From the NCBI GenBank assembly GCA_028023455.1, contig JAQFVV010006622.1, forward strand, positions 248,001 to 312,000: a DNA stretch of 64,000 bases, given 5' to 3'. This DNA is from Epiperipatus broadwayi. Lineage: Eukaryota; Onychophora; Udeonychophora; Euonychophora; Peripatidae. This document shows, piece by piece, positions 46,722-58,012 of the stretch (positions are counted from its first letter, which is position 1; every line of letters starts with the position of its first letter). Below the pieces are notes generated by a model. It saw only the letters and a program-made list of their open reading frames with translations, did no database searches and was not told the DNA's origin. The position numbers were made by a program, and so were the translations under genes.

Positions 46722-47254
46722 ATGTAAATTAATTAGTAAATGAGATTTCCGTTATATAAATGAAGTTAAAAATACAGACAAGGTGTATCGATGTGCAATA
46801 ACCAATAAGACTAGTTCTGCTAGCTAAAACAAAACAATAGCACACCTGTCCAAGCTACAACTAATCAAAAGGAGGTCTCTTTTGATCCGTCACACGTTTT
46901 TATGTATGAGCTAGTAGCTGAACATTATAGCTATAAGAGGTGAGATACAATGTATAGCAACATTTCTTAAATCCCAACTGACGTTAAGACTCTCCCATCA
47001 GCAAGTCACTTATTTAACCATAACATTGTTAACTGTTAATATAGATGTAGCTATAATGTCCAGCTACTAGCTCATACATAACAATGTGAGTGATTGATCA
47101 AAAGAAGAGCTCCAGATCTTCTTTTGATTAGTAGTAGCATGAATAAATACAGTTTGCAGAACCACTTTTATTGGTTGCTGCATATCAATATACCTTGGCT
47201 GTGAATTTGACTTCATTTATATAATGGAGATCTCATTTACTAACTAATTTACAT
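46722..47254. mobile_element. Long inverted-repeat foldback element
   Basis: Left end ATGTAAATTAATTAGTAAATGAGA and right end TCTCATTTACTAACTAATTTACAT are inverted with one mismatch over 24 bases. The arms continue inverted through TATATAAATGAAGT, AAGGTGTATCGATGTGCAAT, CAATAA and further to AGCTACAACTAATCAAAAGGAG against CTTCTTTTGATTAGTAGTAGC, then TATGAGCTAGTAGCTG against CAGCTACTAGCTCATAC and ATTATAGCTA. Total about 530 bp with no coding frame. No target duplication is evident, so the class is open (MITE or foldback). Confidence 0.75.
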
Positions 47255-47259
47255 CTATA

Positions 47260-48360
47260 CTAATACTATTAAAATATTAATTAAATATATATATACTTAA
47301 ACTTTCACTCCATCCATGTATACGATTTTTAGACAACAAAATTAATTTTGATTATTTAAAAAAAGTCAATCACATAATATTTTAAAAATACACATAAAAT
47401 GCATTCACTCAGCAAGGTAACATTATATCTATTTGTTTTTGACTAGAAACAGTGCCATCTAGTGGTGTGTATCATCCAAAATTGTAGTACCCTCCTTTCT
47501 TATCTACATACTTATATTCTATACAAAATTGTTAATTAAAAAAAATCAATATAATTTTTGAATTTAAAAAATTAATTTTTGATTTACTTTATCATGGTGA
47601 ATTTGTAAACATTGTCACAAATAATAACATTTATAAAATAAAATGCCATACAATCTCTCATTTTAATGCATGTAGAAAAGATTTTTGAACTTTGCTTCAT
47701 GTTAAAATTTTCAAATAAGATGATTATTTAGATTTTGATAAAAAAAAAAAAAAAGTTATTTTGAATTTGGAAAAAAAAATCAAAAGAAGATTTTTAAAAT
47801 TAATTTTTGATAAAATATACAGCTATTTTCCAATCACCTAAAATCAAATAATGGATCTTGTTATTTTTAAAAACAGAATAAAAAATTCAAATAAAGTATA
47901 TAGTATTAGCTATGCAAAATGTTAAAGATCCTGTCAATGCTTCCATTGAATGAGGCAACTTTTTCTGACATGAGTATGGAAGTTTGTGATTTGGGTAATC
48001 ATATCATATTTCCTTGGTATCATCATTATTCTGCCTGGATGCATCACAGCTATACACTTTGTGGAAGCCACACTCATACATATTGCAAGCATTCATTTTC
48101 AGACAATATTCAAAAATTTAAATATGTAAATTACTAAACTGAGCAACCTATGGAAAACAATTATTATAAAAGCAGAGATAATGTTACATATTTTCTATGA
48201 TTGATTATTCTTTATCAATATTTATCTAAATTCCTCAAATTTAACATTTAAAAGTTTAATGATGTTTGAAATATCTTCCAGTTTCATTGCATTGCTCATA
48301 TTAAATTTAAAAAAAAAAAACACTTCTTGTAATGCACTTCAATGATTCTTTATTAAATTT
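47260..48360. other. AT-rich region without a gene
   Basis: The 72-codon plus-strand frame at 47919-48137 is less biased than its surroundings (WYHHYSAWMHHSYTLCG) but has no motif I recognise. Confidence 0.35.
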
Positions 48361-48362
48361 TG

Positions 48363-48399
48363 TTTAACAGTTTTGATTGTTTAGCAACCATCATCAGAT
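48363..48399 (-). ncRNA. Degenerate hammerhead motif, CTGTC family
   Basis: The minus strand reads CTGATGA (48397-48391), then TGGTTGC...CAATC, AAAACTGTT. The core start is intact, G12 and the GTC are changed, and helix II is partly disrupted. Context (TCTTTATTAAATTTTG, CATCAGATCTCATAACA) matches the 44890 and 49747 copies. Confidence 0.45.
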
Positions 48400-48689
48400 C
48401 TCATAACAAATTTCCTTCAAAATCATAAACCAAATTTAAAACATCACTGCTTTATAATTTGAAAGATTTATTACAAGATTGGAAGTTGATTGCAAGGGAA
48501 TTAAATCACAGGAAATTAAAATAGAAAGTGCATTTATTAAAGATGAACAGCTTTAACAGAATATTAATAGTTCTTCATGCAAATAGATATATTAATCTTG
48601 TTAATAAAGACATGACAAGAGTTTTCATTATTTAGTTAATATCAAGTTCTTTATTGCATGACAAAATGCTTTCTGAATTTAATCTATCT

Positions 48690-49025
48690 CTCTAACTTAT
48701 AGCTTCTTCTTTTTACATTTAATTATCTTAACCTTCTTTATTATATGAGTCTATTTTGGATTTATTGACACCTCTTAGGCTGTACCTATAAACTTCAAAT
48801 GCCCATCTATTCTCATATCATCTAAGGATATGTCTAGGCTTTTAAATCTAGCAAGAATTTCAGAATTATCTTTTTCTTTTACCCATATATTTCATTTATG
48901 ATCTTTTCTTATATATCTTAAGCACAGGTCTTTTCATTATCAATGTGTGGCTTGCAATTTCTGCCTTGTTATTTTACTAATGGTATATGTCTCAGATCCA
49001 TAAGTAAAACCTGGGAAAATACATT
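48690..49025 (-). pseudogene. Decayed RTE-type LINE, C-terminal part
   Basis: The minus strand gives TYGSETYTISK near 49010-48975, then KLQATH, RYIRKDHK, IWVKEKDN, ARFKSLDIS and DDMRIDGHLKF. These correspond in order to the YGSETWTL, LExxQRRM, RDRxRNE, VREKTG and DNRWT...LEW blocks of RTE-type LINEs. All are separated by stops or shifts. Confidence 0.6.
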
Positions 49026-49743
49026 CACTAAAAATATTTCTGTTTGATTACATAAGAATATGACATTTTAATGTTAAAATTAACATTTTTATTCATTTAT
49101 TAAATATCTACAATTTTTAAAAAGATTGTGGATAGACTGGTCTCTATAATGATTTTAATGTTGATTGATTTCATATACAGTTTGAGTTATTATATACGAA
49201 GGCAAATTATTAATAAAATTTGCATTTCCAATTGAAATATCCACCTAGGAGAGGCATTCTTTTCCTGATTAATGCAAATTTGGATCTTCTTTTAATGCAT
49301 TGAAAATATCATACTTCCATTGAATGTGAGAATGGCACTCTATCATATGGCAATGATAATATTTTTTGAGTAATAGAAGAGGGGGATTGATCATCTTTTG
49401 AAAAATAATATAAAAATCAAGATGATGACATTTAATAATATATCCATCCTGTTTACAAATATATTCAAATTAATAAAGTTACAACAGGTGCCCATGTGTT
49501 TCAGAAAAAAACCCCACAAACTCATGTTAGATATCATAATGAAATGTTAACCTAAAAACTCTTATATATATATGGTCTCAGGAAATTGTGTATTTGACTT
49601 TAAAGTTGTTTCTATTGCTTCAATTTATAAAAATGACATAGAAAAGAATGCAATAATTATTATGATATAAGACTATATTGATTACAATAACACCCTTCAT
49701 ATACACTGTAATGCAAAATTTTTTTTAATGATTCCTTTATTTT

Positions 49744-49781
49744 CCTGACAGTTTCGACTGTCCTGCAGTCTTCATCAGAGT
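49744..49781 (-). ncRNA. hammerhead ribozyme, CTGTC family
   Basis: The minus strand reads CTGATGA (49778-49772), a bulged A, a five-pair helix II GACTG/CAGTC around CAGGA, GAAA, and CTGTC ending at 49747. Helix III is minimal (ACTGT, where A-T and C-G pair around one base). The best-preserved member of the CTGTC family; the two degenerate copies are at 44890 and 48363. Helix I is short (AGG with ACT), so dimer formation would be needed. Confidence 0.72.
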
Positions 49782-49799
49782 TACAATATTGAATTATAT

Positions 49800-50605
49800 A
49801 AACATATAACCATTACTTCATATTCATATAAAAATATATGTACATACATATATATCAAAAATATATACATAAATAACACTGTTATTTACTATGATGAAAT
49901 TGCTTTTAATAAATTTATTGAATTTGCTGCTTCCTGTCAGAGATTATAAGTCCTTACAAACTCAATATGCTTTACAGAATCAATAAATGCTGTGGAAATA
50001 ATTTTTTTATAGGCAAAATAAAAATGTAAAAAAACATATTGATTTGATCAAGGCCTTGTGTTCAATTAAGCAATCATGTTTGAAATTATTTGGTTATTCA
50101 TTAAAGTGTATTCATAATATAGAATTTTACAAAATATAACGAAACAGCAAATAATTGATATTATTTGAAAAATAGTAATTTAATCTTTGAATGTAAATAG
50201 TTGTCTAAAAAATGTAATAAAAGCTATTTCTGTTGGAAAAAAATCTCAGACATTTGAAATAAATACCAGTTTTTGCTTTTTATATTTATATCAATGATAA
50301 TTGGAAGAGTTTACATGTATCTTAATGTAACAGGTATTAAGATGCAGTGTTGATTTGATAGCAAATTTTTAAATTGAATTTTTATTATTTACATTTCTGG
50401 ATTTCGATGTACTAGTGATTATGTTAATCTTGACAATTCAAAATCCTATCTTTATTTTAAATGTAATCTATACAAAATGTTGATTGAGTAAAAAAATTTT
50501 TTTTTTGACCAGTGGGAAAAAAAATCTTCAGAAATTTTTAGGCTTGATGGTTCTGAATTTAAGATTGTGAATAAATTAAATATTTTAGTGCCTATTTATG
50601 CCGAA
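49800..50605. other. AT-rich region without a gene
   Basis: Nothing recognised. The phrase CCTGACAGTTTCGACTG upstream belongs to the hammerhead. Confidence 0.4.
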
Positions 50606-50607
50606 AG

Positions 50608-52252
50608 ATGTATATGAGTTTTATAGATATAGAGAAGGCATATGATAGAATAAATAGAAATAGATTATGGATAAGTTTAGCAAATTTGGGAATGGATGAA
50701 GCTTTAATAGATATTATTAAGAAATTATATGAAAATGGAATATAGAATCAATTAAAGTTAAAAATGGTGAGGGACTAAGGCAAGGATGTCCTATGTCACC
50801 TATTTTGTTTGTGTTGTATTTGAGTGAAATGGAAAGAGCAATAGAAAGATTAGGAAGAGGGATAGAGATACCGTTAATAGGTAGTAAAGGAGTATATATT
50901 TTGTCAGGTCTTTTTTTTTGTGGATGATATATTTTTATGTGCAGAAAAAAGAGAAGATATGGAAGTTATGTTGAGGACATGTGCAAGGGTGGGTAAAGAG
51001 ATGGAGATTAAATTTAGTGAAGAAAAATCAAATATAATGATGGTTAATACTGGGGAAAGAGAAGATGTAGAATTTTTATTGGGAGATATTAAATTAAGTG
51101 TGGTGAATGAATATAGTTATTTAGGAATTATTTTAAGTAATCAAAAAAATTATTTGGATGAATGGGAGAAAAAATTGATAAATGAAGCAAAGAAAAGAAA
51201 GGGATTGATAAAGAAATTAATAGTGTTTTCATATAATAAATATGATGTAGCTAGAATTATATGGAAAGGAGTAGCAGTAGCAGGGTGAACATATGGTAAT
51301 GATGCATTATATGTTAGTAAAAAGATATTAAATTACTTGGAGAAAGCTCAAAGGGAAGTAGGAAGACATGCATTGGATGCAGAAGTATGGACAGCAAGGG
51401 AGGCAATTCAAGGAGAAATAGGATGGTCAAGTTTTCATATGAGAGATGCAAAAAGTAAAATGAAAATGTTTGGTAGATTGCAGTTTATGGATAATAAAAG
51501 AATAGCTAAAATAGTATTTAATTGCGTTATGAGTAAAGGGCAGGTAACAAGATGGGTGAGAAAGGTAATGCGGTATGCAAAAGATTTGGATAAAGAATTT
51601 ATATCAGTATATTTGTACAAAAGATGGGATGATTGTGTTAAGAGGATTGTTGAGTGTTATAGTAGTAAGGAATGGGATAAAAGAATAAATTTATTAATAA
51701 AGAATAGGGAGTTAGAGAGATGGAGAAATAGTATGGAGAGTAAAAAGAGTTTAAATATATATAGAAATAAACAGAATATTATGTGTGAGTTAATATATGA
51801 TAATATTAAGGAAAGTAGTTTATTGTTTAAAGCTTGAACAGGATCTTTAGCTACAAAAGAATATACATGTAAATGGAAAAATATGGGTGATTTATTTTGT
51901 AAATTATGTAAGGAAGGAATAGAAAATATTAGGCATTTGTTAATTGAATGTAAATGTTTGAAAACAGAAAGGGTACATATAATGAAGTTGTGGAAAAATA
52001 AATATGAAAAGAGTAATTATACAGAAATTGAATTATTGGTCTTTATGTTGGGTTTGGGAAAAGATAAGGGGGATTTAGATATAAAGGTTATAGAGTTGAC
52101 AAAGATTATGTTGTGGAAATGGGATAGAGCAGATTATGGGTAAATTTAGAGTGGGGAATGTAAAATAAAGTGGCTAATAGGTTTATCTGGGCATAATTGC
52201 GGAGATATTCTTGACTTCGTTTAAGGAGAAGCCATAATACATCACATCACAT
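50608..52252 (+). pseudogene. 5'-truncated LINE, copy A (RT to 3' end)
   Basis: Starts inside the RT at MSFIDIEKAYDRINRN (motif A), has a small deletion relative to copy B at YENG, then GLRQGCPMSPILF (motif B). The catalytic box VDDIFLCAE (50920) is intact but out of frame with the upstream part by one T in a 9-T run. The frame then runs YSYLGIIL (motif D), WKGVAVAG, stop (51286), IQGEIGWSSF, a second stop at 51834, and a C-terminal CKLCKEGIENIRHLLIEC knuckle (51883-52143). It ends with a hairpin-like CTTCGTTTAAGGAGAAG and the tail ATACATCACATCACAT. About 85-90 percent alike to copy B by eye. Not functional. Confidence 0.92.
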
Positions 52253-52534
52253 GAATAATGAGACACGAATAAGATGAAGAGCGAAGTTAAAAAAATTTAA
52301 ATTTTTTTTTTTAGTTTAATGTTGTTTACATGTGCATTGATCTTTTGAGAGCAACAATATAAAAAATATTGATTGTATATGAAAGTATAAATTGTGATCG
52401 AGGTAGTGAGTTATTTGAAAGATCAAAAATTTTTGTGTTTAACTGTTTGAAAGATTTTCGTTTGCCATTTTAGGTATAGTAATTTTTTTTTAAAAAAAAA
52501 GTTGTTCTTGTTGAATGTGTGTTAGTGTAAGGAT

Positions 52535-52966
52535 AATTATAAAAAAGTTGTATGTAAATTTAATTAGTTTTTAGTTAAGTTTGTTACTAAAAGTTTTTTA
52601 AGTTTTAAAATAGACATTTATTTTGAGAAAAAAGGCAACGTTTTGGAGCCTAACGTTAGAAAATACGTGGTTGTAGTTTAGGAAAAAGTTTTTATTTTTT
52701 CTGTATAAGGCTGTGTGAAGAATAGGAGTGGTATTATAGAGTACTTATAAAAAAAGTTGTATGTAAGTTTAATTCGTTTTAGTTAAGTTTGTTATTGAAG
52801 GTTTTTTTAAATTTTAAAAGAGACATTTATTTCGATAAAAAAGTTAATATTTGGAGGCCTAACGTTAGAAAAATGTGGTTATAGTTTGATCAAGTTTGGG
52901 AAAAAGTTAAAAAGTTTTTATTTTTCCGTATAAGGGTGTATGAAGAATAGGAGAGGCATTATAAAG
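52535..52966 (+). promoter_or_regulatory. 5' UTR tandem monomers of LINE copy B
   Basis: Two related units of about 200-225 bp follow each other: both contain AAAGTTGTATGTAA, TTAGTTAAGTTTGTTA, AGACATTTATTT, GCCTAACGTTAGAAAA and GTGTGAAGAATAGGAG or a close variant. Tandem 5' monomers are known as promoters in some LINEs. Promoter activity here is inferred from position only. Confidence 0.65.
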
Positions 52967-53001
52967 TCAAATATACAATAGGTGAATTGAAAAATAAGAA
53001 A

Positions 53002-53994
53002 ATGGATTGTATTTGTATGGCACAGTGTACATACGATTGGCAGAAAGGAATTAGATGAGCAATAGTATAATGTACAGTGTGTGCTGAGGTGTATCATTTG
53101 AAATGTTTGAATAAAAATAGAAAGGATGTGACAGATTTCTGGTTATGTAGACAGTGTGTAAATGTGATTAAAGAGGTGAGAAAGTGGTTTTTAAGTGTAG
53201 GTAGTCTAGAGAGAATGTCAAATGAGAGGGAGCAAAATGTAGTTAAGGAAGATAGGACAGAGTATGGTTTTAGTGGAGTGACAGGAAATATGGGTGGAGA
53301 AAGTAGTAATGCAATGGAGATGGTTAGACAGAGAATAAGTAAGATAGAGGAAGAAGTGAAGGATGTAGAAGTAAAATTAAAATTGTTAGAGACAAAGCGT
53401 GAGGAGGCAGAGGAATTATTGAGTAGAAATGATAAGGAAGAAATGGATAAGGAGGTCCAGAAGATGGTAGAGAAGGTTACAGATGGAGTAGAGAAAGTAG
53501 ATTATGAGACAGTGTTGATAGGAGATTCACTAATAAGAGAATGTGGGGATATAATTGCAAGGGAAAATAGAAGCAGGTATGTTAGAGTATGTATGCCTGG
53601 AGCAAAAATTAGGGATGTGACAGATAAAGTAAGAAAGCTAGGTAGTAGAGATGTATGTGTTATGGTAGGGACTAATAATTTGTTAGAGCCATCAGAAAGA
53701 GTAATGGATGAGTATGTAGAATTGATTAGAAATTTGAGGGAGATTAAAGGAAGAGTAGGGGTAGTTGGAGTATTACCAAGATTTGATAAGAGGCATTTGT
53801 TAGATAGAGCATGTTCTATAAATGAGAGAGTGAAAAAATTGTGTGAGAGAAATAATGTTGTGTTTGTGGATGTATGGGATTGGTTTATTGGAAAGAGGGA
53901 GTTATTTAGTAAAAATGGATTGCACTTATGAAAACAAGGAAGTGAAGTTTTAGGGAGTTTGATATTTAAAGAATATAATTCAGGAAACTTTTAA
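53002..53994 (+). pseudogene. LINE ORF1: PHD-like finger plus SGNH esterase
   Basis: ATG at 53002 opens a frame of about 330 codons. Residues 3-52 give CIC...C, CTVC, YHLKC and FWLCRQC, the C4-H-C3 ligand pattern of a PHD-like finger. Residues about 110-165 form a charged coiled coil (ISKIEEEVKDVEVKLKLLE). From about residue 170 there is VLIGDSLIRE (block I with the nucleophile Ser), VGTNNLL (block III) and KNGLHL near 305 (block V, where the usual Asp is Asn and His is kept). PHD plus esterase ORF1 proteins occur in CR1-like and related LINEs. Three stops interrupt the frame: 53056, 53068 and 53929. The natural end would be 53994. Confidence 0.85.
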
Positions 53995-54068
53995 AGGGGA
54001 GTGGGCTTTTAAATTGTAATATTATCAAAAACAAGAAGAATGGAGGGGATATAAGAAATAAGCAAAAG

Positions 54069-55109
54069 ATGGTTGATTTAGATATGTGTAGATGTGGAGA
54101 GGGAATGGTTTTGTAAGATTAATGGTAAGAAAGTTTGTTATAAATGTAATGGAGAAGAAAGAATCAAAATAATTTATAAAAGAATAGTTAGGAAAGAAAA
54201 AAATATTAAAATTGGGTTTTTGAATATGCAAGATGGCAGGAGACCAGAAAAGTGGCTGGAATTAAATAAAGCAATTGAAAATGAAGAGCTGGAGGTATTA
54301 GCAGTAGTGGAAACTCATCTAAGAGAAGAAGAACCTATTTTAGAAGAGGTGGTATGATAGGGTGTAAACAGAAAAGAAAAAAAAGGGGTGGTGGTATAGG
54401 TGTTATATCGAGGAAATATTTAAATATTGTTAAATGTCAAGAGCATTTGTGGTTTGAAATAAGGTTGGGTATACAAGAATGGATGGTGGCTGTAGTGTAT
54501 ATAGCTACTGGAGATAGTAAAACTGTAATGGAGTTGAACAGTAGTATATATGAATGCCTAGTTAAGGATATACAAATTTTTAAAGAAAAGGGAAAGAGAA
54601 TAATGGTTATAGGGGATATGAATGGACATATTGAAGAAATTGATGTGTTAGATAATAAGAATGGTCAATTGTTGAAGAAATTTTGTCAAAGAGTAAATTT
54701 GAGCATTGGGAATTTATCAAATATGTATGAGGGACAATACACATGGTCTAGGAATAATGTATTTCACACAATAGATTATGTATTGGTAGAGAAAGAGGGA
54801 ATGAATAAAATACAGAAAATTAAGGTGTTTGATAATGAAGAGAGAGTATGTAATAGTGATCATAATTTTATTGTAATAGAAATGGTTAGTAATGTGATGG
54901 AGGATAGAAATAAAGGTAGAAATAATAATGAAAGATGTGGATGGAGAGTGAATGATAAGAATAAGTTGGAAGAATATAAAATAAAAGTTGAAGAAACCAT
55001 GGAGCAGTTGGATGAGGATGAGTATAAGGACTGGTGTGGTGAAATAGAAAAAGTGGCAAATAGGGTTTTAGTTGAGAATATGCAGAAGAATAAAAGTAAT
55101 AAAAAATGA
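54069..55109 (+). pseudogene. LINE ORF2, APE endonuclease part
   Basis: The frame from ATG 54069 starts MVDLDMCRCGEGMV and shifts into the 54082-54357 frame (CKINGKKVCYKCNGEE, a small Cys cluster). Endonuclease blocks follow: KIGFLNMQDGRR, VLAVVETHL (catalytic Glu), and after a shift near 54354 GGGIGVI, VAVVYIATG, IMVIGDMNGH (Asp and Asn), GQYTWSRNN, TIDYVLV and VCNSDHNFIV (Asp-His). All catalytic residues of an APE-type nuclease can be seen. It nicks target DNA to prime reverse transcription. The frame ends at an A run (55100-55107) and continues one base over in the 55106 frame. Confidence 0.88.
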
Positions 55110-55531
55110 GAGTTAGTAAAAGTGTAAAAGAGAGGAAAGAAGCATGCAGAGAATATAAGTGTGCTATTAAGAACAAAAAAAGTAAAAATGATGTTAATGC
55201 TAAATGGGGAAAGTACTTAGAAAAGAAGAAGTTGGCTAAAATGGATAATTATAGAGAGAGGATGAAGTTAAATAGTAAACTGTTGGAGGATATTAATAAA
55301 AGTGGAAGATATGGGAGTAAAAAATTTTGGAATTACATTAAAAGGAGAAATGTAGGGGAAAGAGATATAGTATTAATAGATGATGAGGGAATAGAGTGTA
55401 GCTCTAGAGAAGAGGTAGAGAATCTTAAATAGATATGTAATGGATATAGAAAAGATGTTAGATGTGAAGGAAGTAGTGATAGCAAAAATGAAAGCAGTTA
55501 GTAATGGGAATATTAGGTTCACAAAAATGAA
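55106..55531 (+). pseudogene. LINE ORF2, linker between endonuclease and RT
   Basis: A basic linker: KSVKERKEACREYKCAIKNK, KMDNYRERMKLNSKLLED, YGSKKFWNYIKRRN, then IEKMLDVKEVVIAKMKAV in another frame. The pattern KxFWxxI is common just before the RT of APE-type LINEs. Two shifts, near 55430 and 55530, separate it from the RT frame. Confidence 0.75.
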
Positions 55532-57254
55532 TTGAATGAGGCAGAGAAGAGATTGAAAAGTGGAAAGGCGAGAGGTTTAGATGGATGGGCAGCAGAGATG
55601 GTAATGAATTTAGGGCATAGAGCAAAAGCAAAGTTATTATCATGTTTTAATAAGATGGCACAGAAGACAGTTTTTCCGGTTAGTTGGAGTAATACAAGAA
55701 TAAGATTATTATTTAAAGGAAAAGGTAAGGATCATAGAAAGTTAAATAATTATAGACCAATAGCAGTAACATCAGTTTTATATAAAGTTTTCTCATATAT
55801 GGTAGCTGGAAGAGTTGTAAAATGGATGGAAGAGAATAATGTAAAAGGAGGTTTTAGGTTAGATAGGCGTATAGGAGATAGTTTGTTTGTAGTTACACAA
55901 CTTATGGAGATGAGTAGGAATTCAGGTAGATCATTATATATGAGTTTTATAGATATAGAGAAAACATATGATAGAGTAAATAGAAATGGATTATGGGTAA
56001 GGTTAGCCAATTTGGGAATGGATGAAGCTTTAGTAACTATTATTAAGAAATTATATGAAAATAATTATTATACTTACCAGTTAGGGGATATAGAATCAGT
56101 TAAAGTTAAAATTGGGGTGGGATTAAGGCAAGGATGCCCCATGTCACCTATTTTGTTTTTGTTGTTTTTGAGTGAAATGGAGAAAGCAATAGAAAGACTA
56201 CGAAGAGGGGTAGAGATACCATTAATAGGTGGCAAGGGAGTATATATTTTGTCGGGTATTTTTTTTTTTTTGCAGATGATATCTTTTTTCTGTGCAGAAA
56301 GAAGAGAAGATATAGAAATTATGTTGAGGACATGTGCAAGGGTGGGTAAAGAGATGGGGATTAAATTTAGTGAAGAAAAATCAAATATAATGATGGTTAA
56401 TACTGGGGAAAGAGAAGATGTAGAATTTTTATTGGGGGATATAAAGTTAAGTGTTAGTGGATAGATATAGGTATTTGGGAATCATCTTATGTAATCAGGA
56501 AAATTGCTTGGATGAATGGGAGAAAAAATTGGTAAATGAAGCAAAGAAAAGAAAGGGTTTGGTAAAGAAACTAACAGTATTTTCATATAATAAATATGAT
56601 GTAGCTAGAATAGTATGGAAGGGAGTTGCAGTAGCAGGGTTAACATATGGTAATGATGCATTATGTGTTAGTAAAAGGGTTTTAGATTATTTAGAGAAAG
56701 TACAAAGGGAAGTAGGAAGACATGCATTAGATGCAGAGATGTGGACAGCAAAGGAGGCAATTCAAGGAGAAATGGGATGGTCAAGTTTTTATATGAGAGA
56801 TGCAAAAAGTAAAATGAAAATGTTTGGTAGGTTGCAGTTTATGGATAGTAAAAGAATAGCAAAAATAGTGTTCAATTGGGTTATGAGTAAAGGGCAGATA
56901 ACCAGATGGGTGAGAAAGGTAATGTGGTATGTGAAAGATTTGAATAAAGAATTTATATCAGTATACTTATATAAAAGGTGGGATGATTGTGTTAGGAGGA
57001 TTGTTGAGGGTTATAGTGGTAAGGAATGGGATAAAAGAATAGAAGCATTAATAAAAAAGAGGGAGTTGGAGAGATGGAGAACTAGTATGGAGGGAAAGAA
57101 GAGTTTAAATATATATAGAAGTAAACAGAATATTGGATGCAAGTTAATTTATGATAATAGTAAGGAAAGTAGTTTATTATTTAAGGCTCAAACGGGAACC
57201 TTAGCAACAAGAGAATATACATGTAAATGGAAAACTATGGATGATTTAGTGTAA
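55532..57254 (+). pseudogene. LINE ORF2, reverse transcriptase and post-RT region
   Basis: RT motifs in order: KARGLDGWAAEM (motif 1), NYRPIAVTSVLYKVFS (2), SFIDIEKTYDRVN (A, first catalytic Asp), GLRQGCPMSPILF (B), a catalytic box readable as ADDIFF but one base out of frame after a 13-T run (56260-56272), then GREDVEFLLGDIKL, and after another shift near 56455 RYLGIIL (D). The post-RT region carries WKGVAVAGLTYGNDALCVS, REVGRHALDAEMW and MGWSSFYMRDAKSK. The 55532 start is only where the frame opens; the protein would begin at the endonuclease. The overlap at 56451-56464 is a frameshift. Confidence 0.9.
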
Positions 57255-57256
57255 AA

Positions 57257-58012
57257 TTGTGTAAGGAAGGTATAGAAAATATTAGGCATCTGTTGATTGA
57301 ATGTATGTGCTTGAAAGCAGAAAGGGTACAGATAATGAAGTTATGGGAGAATAGACATGAACAAAGTGATTATACAGAAAGTGAGTTATTAGTTTTTATG
57401 TTGGGTTTGCGAAGAGATAAGNNNNNNNNNNNNNNNNNNNNNNNNNNNNNNNNNNNNNNNNNNNNNNNNNNNNNNNNNNNNNNNNNNNNNNNNNNNNNNN
57501 NNNNNNNNNNNNNNNNNNNNNNNNNNNNNNNNNNNNNNNNNNNNNNNNNNNNNNNNNNNNNNNNNNNNNNNNNNNNNNNNNNNNNNNNNNNNNNNNNNNN
57601 NNNNNNNNNNNNNNNNNNNNNNNNNNNNNNNNNNNNNNNNNNNNNNNNNNNNNNNNNNNNNNNNNNNNNNNNNNNNNNNNNNNNNNNNNNNNNNNNNNNN
57701 NNNNNNNNNNNNNNNNNNNNNNNNNNNNNNNNNNNNNNNNNNNNNNNNNNNNNNNNNNNNNNNNNNNNNNNNNNNNNNNNNNNNNNNNNNNNNNNNNNNN
57801 NNNNNNNNNNNNNNNNNNNNNNNNNNNNNNNNNNNNNNNNNNNNNNNNNNNNNNNNNNNNNNNNNNNNNNNNNNNNNNNNNNNNNNNNNNNNNNNNNNNN
57901 NNNNNNNNNNNNNNNNNNNNNAAGAGATAAGGGGGATTTGGATATAAAGGCCATAGAGTTGACAAAGATTATGTTGTGGAAATGGAATGGGGCAGAATAT
58001 GGCAAGACTTAG
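57257..58012 (+). pseudogene. LINE ORF2 C-terminus, crossed by an N gap
   Basis: CKEGIENIRHLLIEC is the zinc-knuckle-like end; the first CxxC lies across a frameshift at 57250. Then SELLVFMLGL, the gap, and GDLDIKAIELTKIMLWKWN to the stop at 58010. Copy A has the same protein without interruption (LLVFMLGLGKDKGDLDIKVIELTKIMLWKWD), so nothing is missing inside the gap. Confidence 0.85.
57422..57921. other. Assembly gap, 500 N, probably false
   Basis: Exactly 500 N. The left flank ends GAAGAGATAAG and the right flank starts AAGAGATAAGG, so the ten bases AAGAGATAAG appear on both sides. In copy A the sequence is continuous at this point. The two contigs therefore overlap, and the real gap length is about minus ten. 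Confidence 0.9.

Noticed and set aside
47919-48137. 72-codon plus-strand frame as a gene
   Set aside because: There is no motif, splice context or promoter. The composition is only mildly better than background.
57370-58005. Long minus-strand frames across the N gap
   Set aside because: They consist almost wholly of N and oppose the LINE ORF2, which is well supported on the plus strand.
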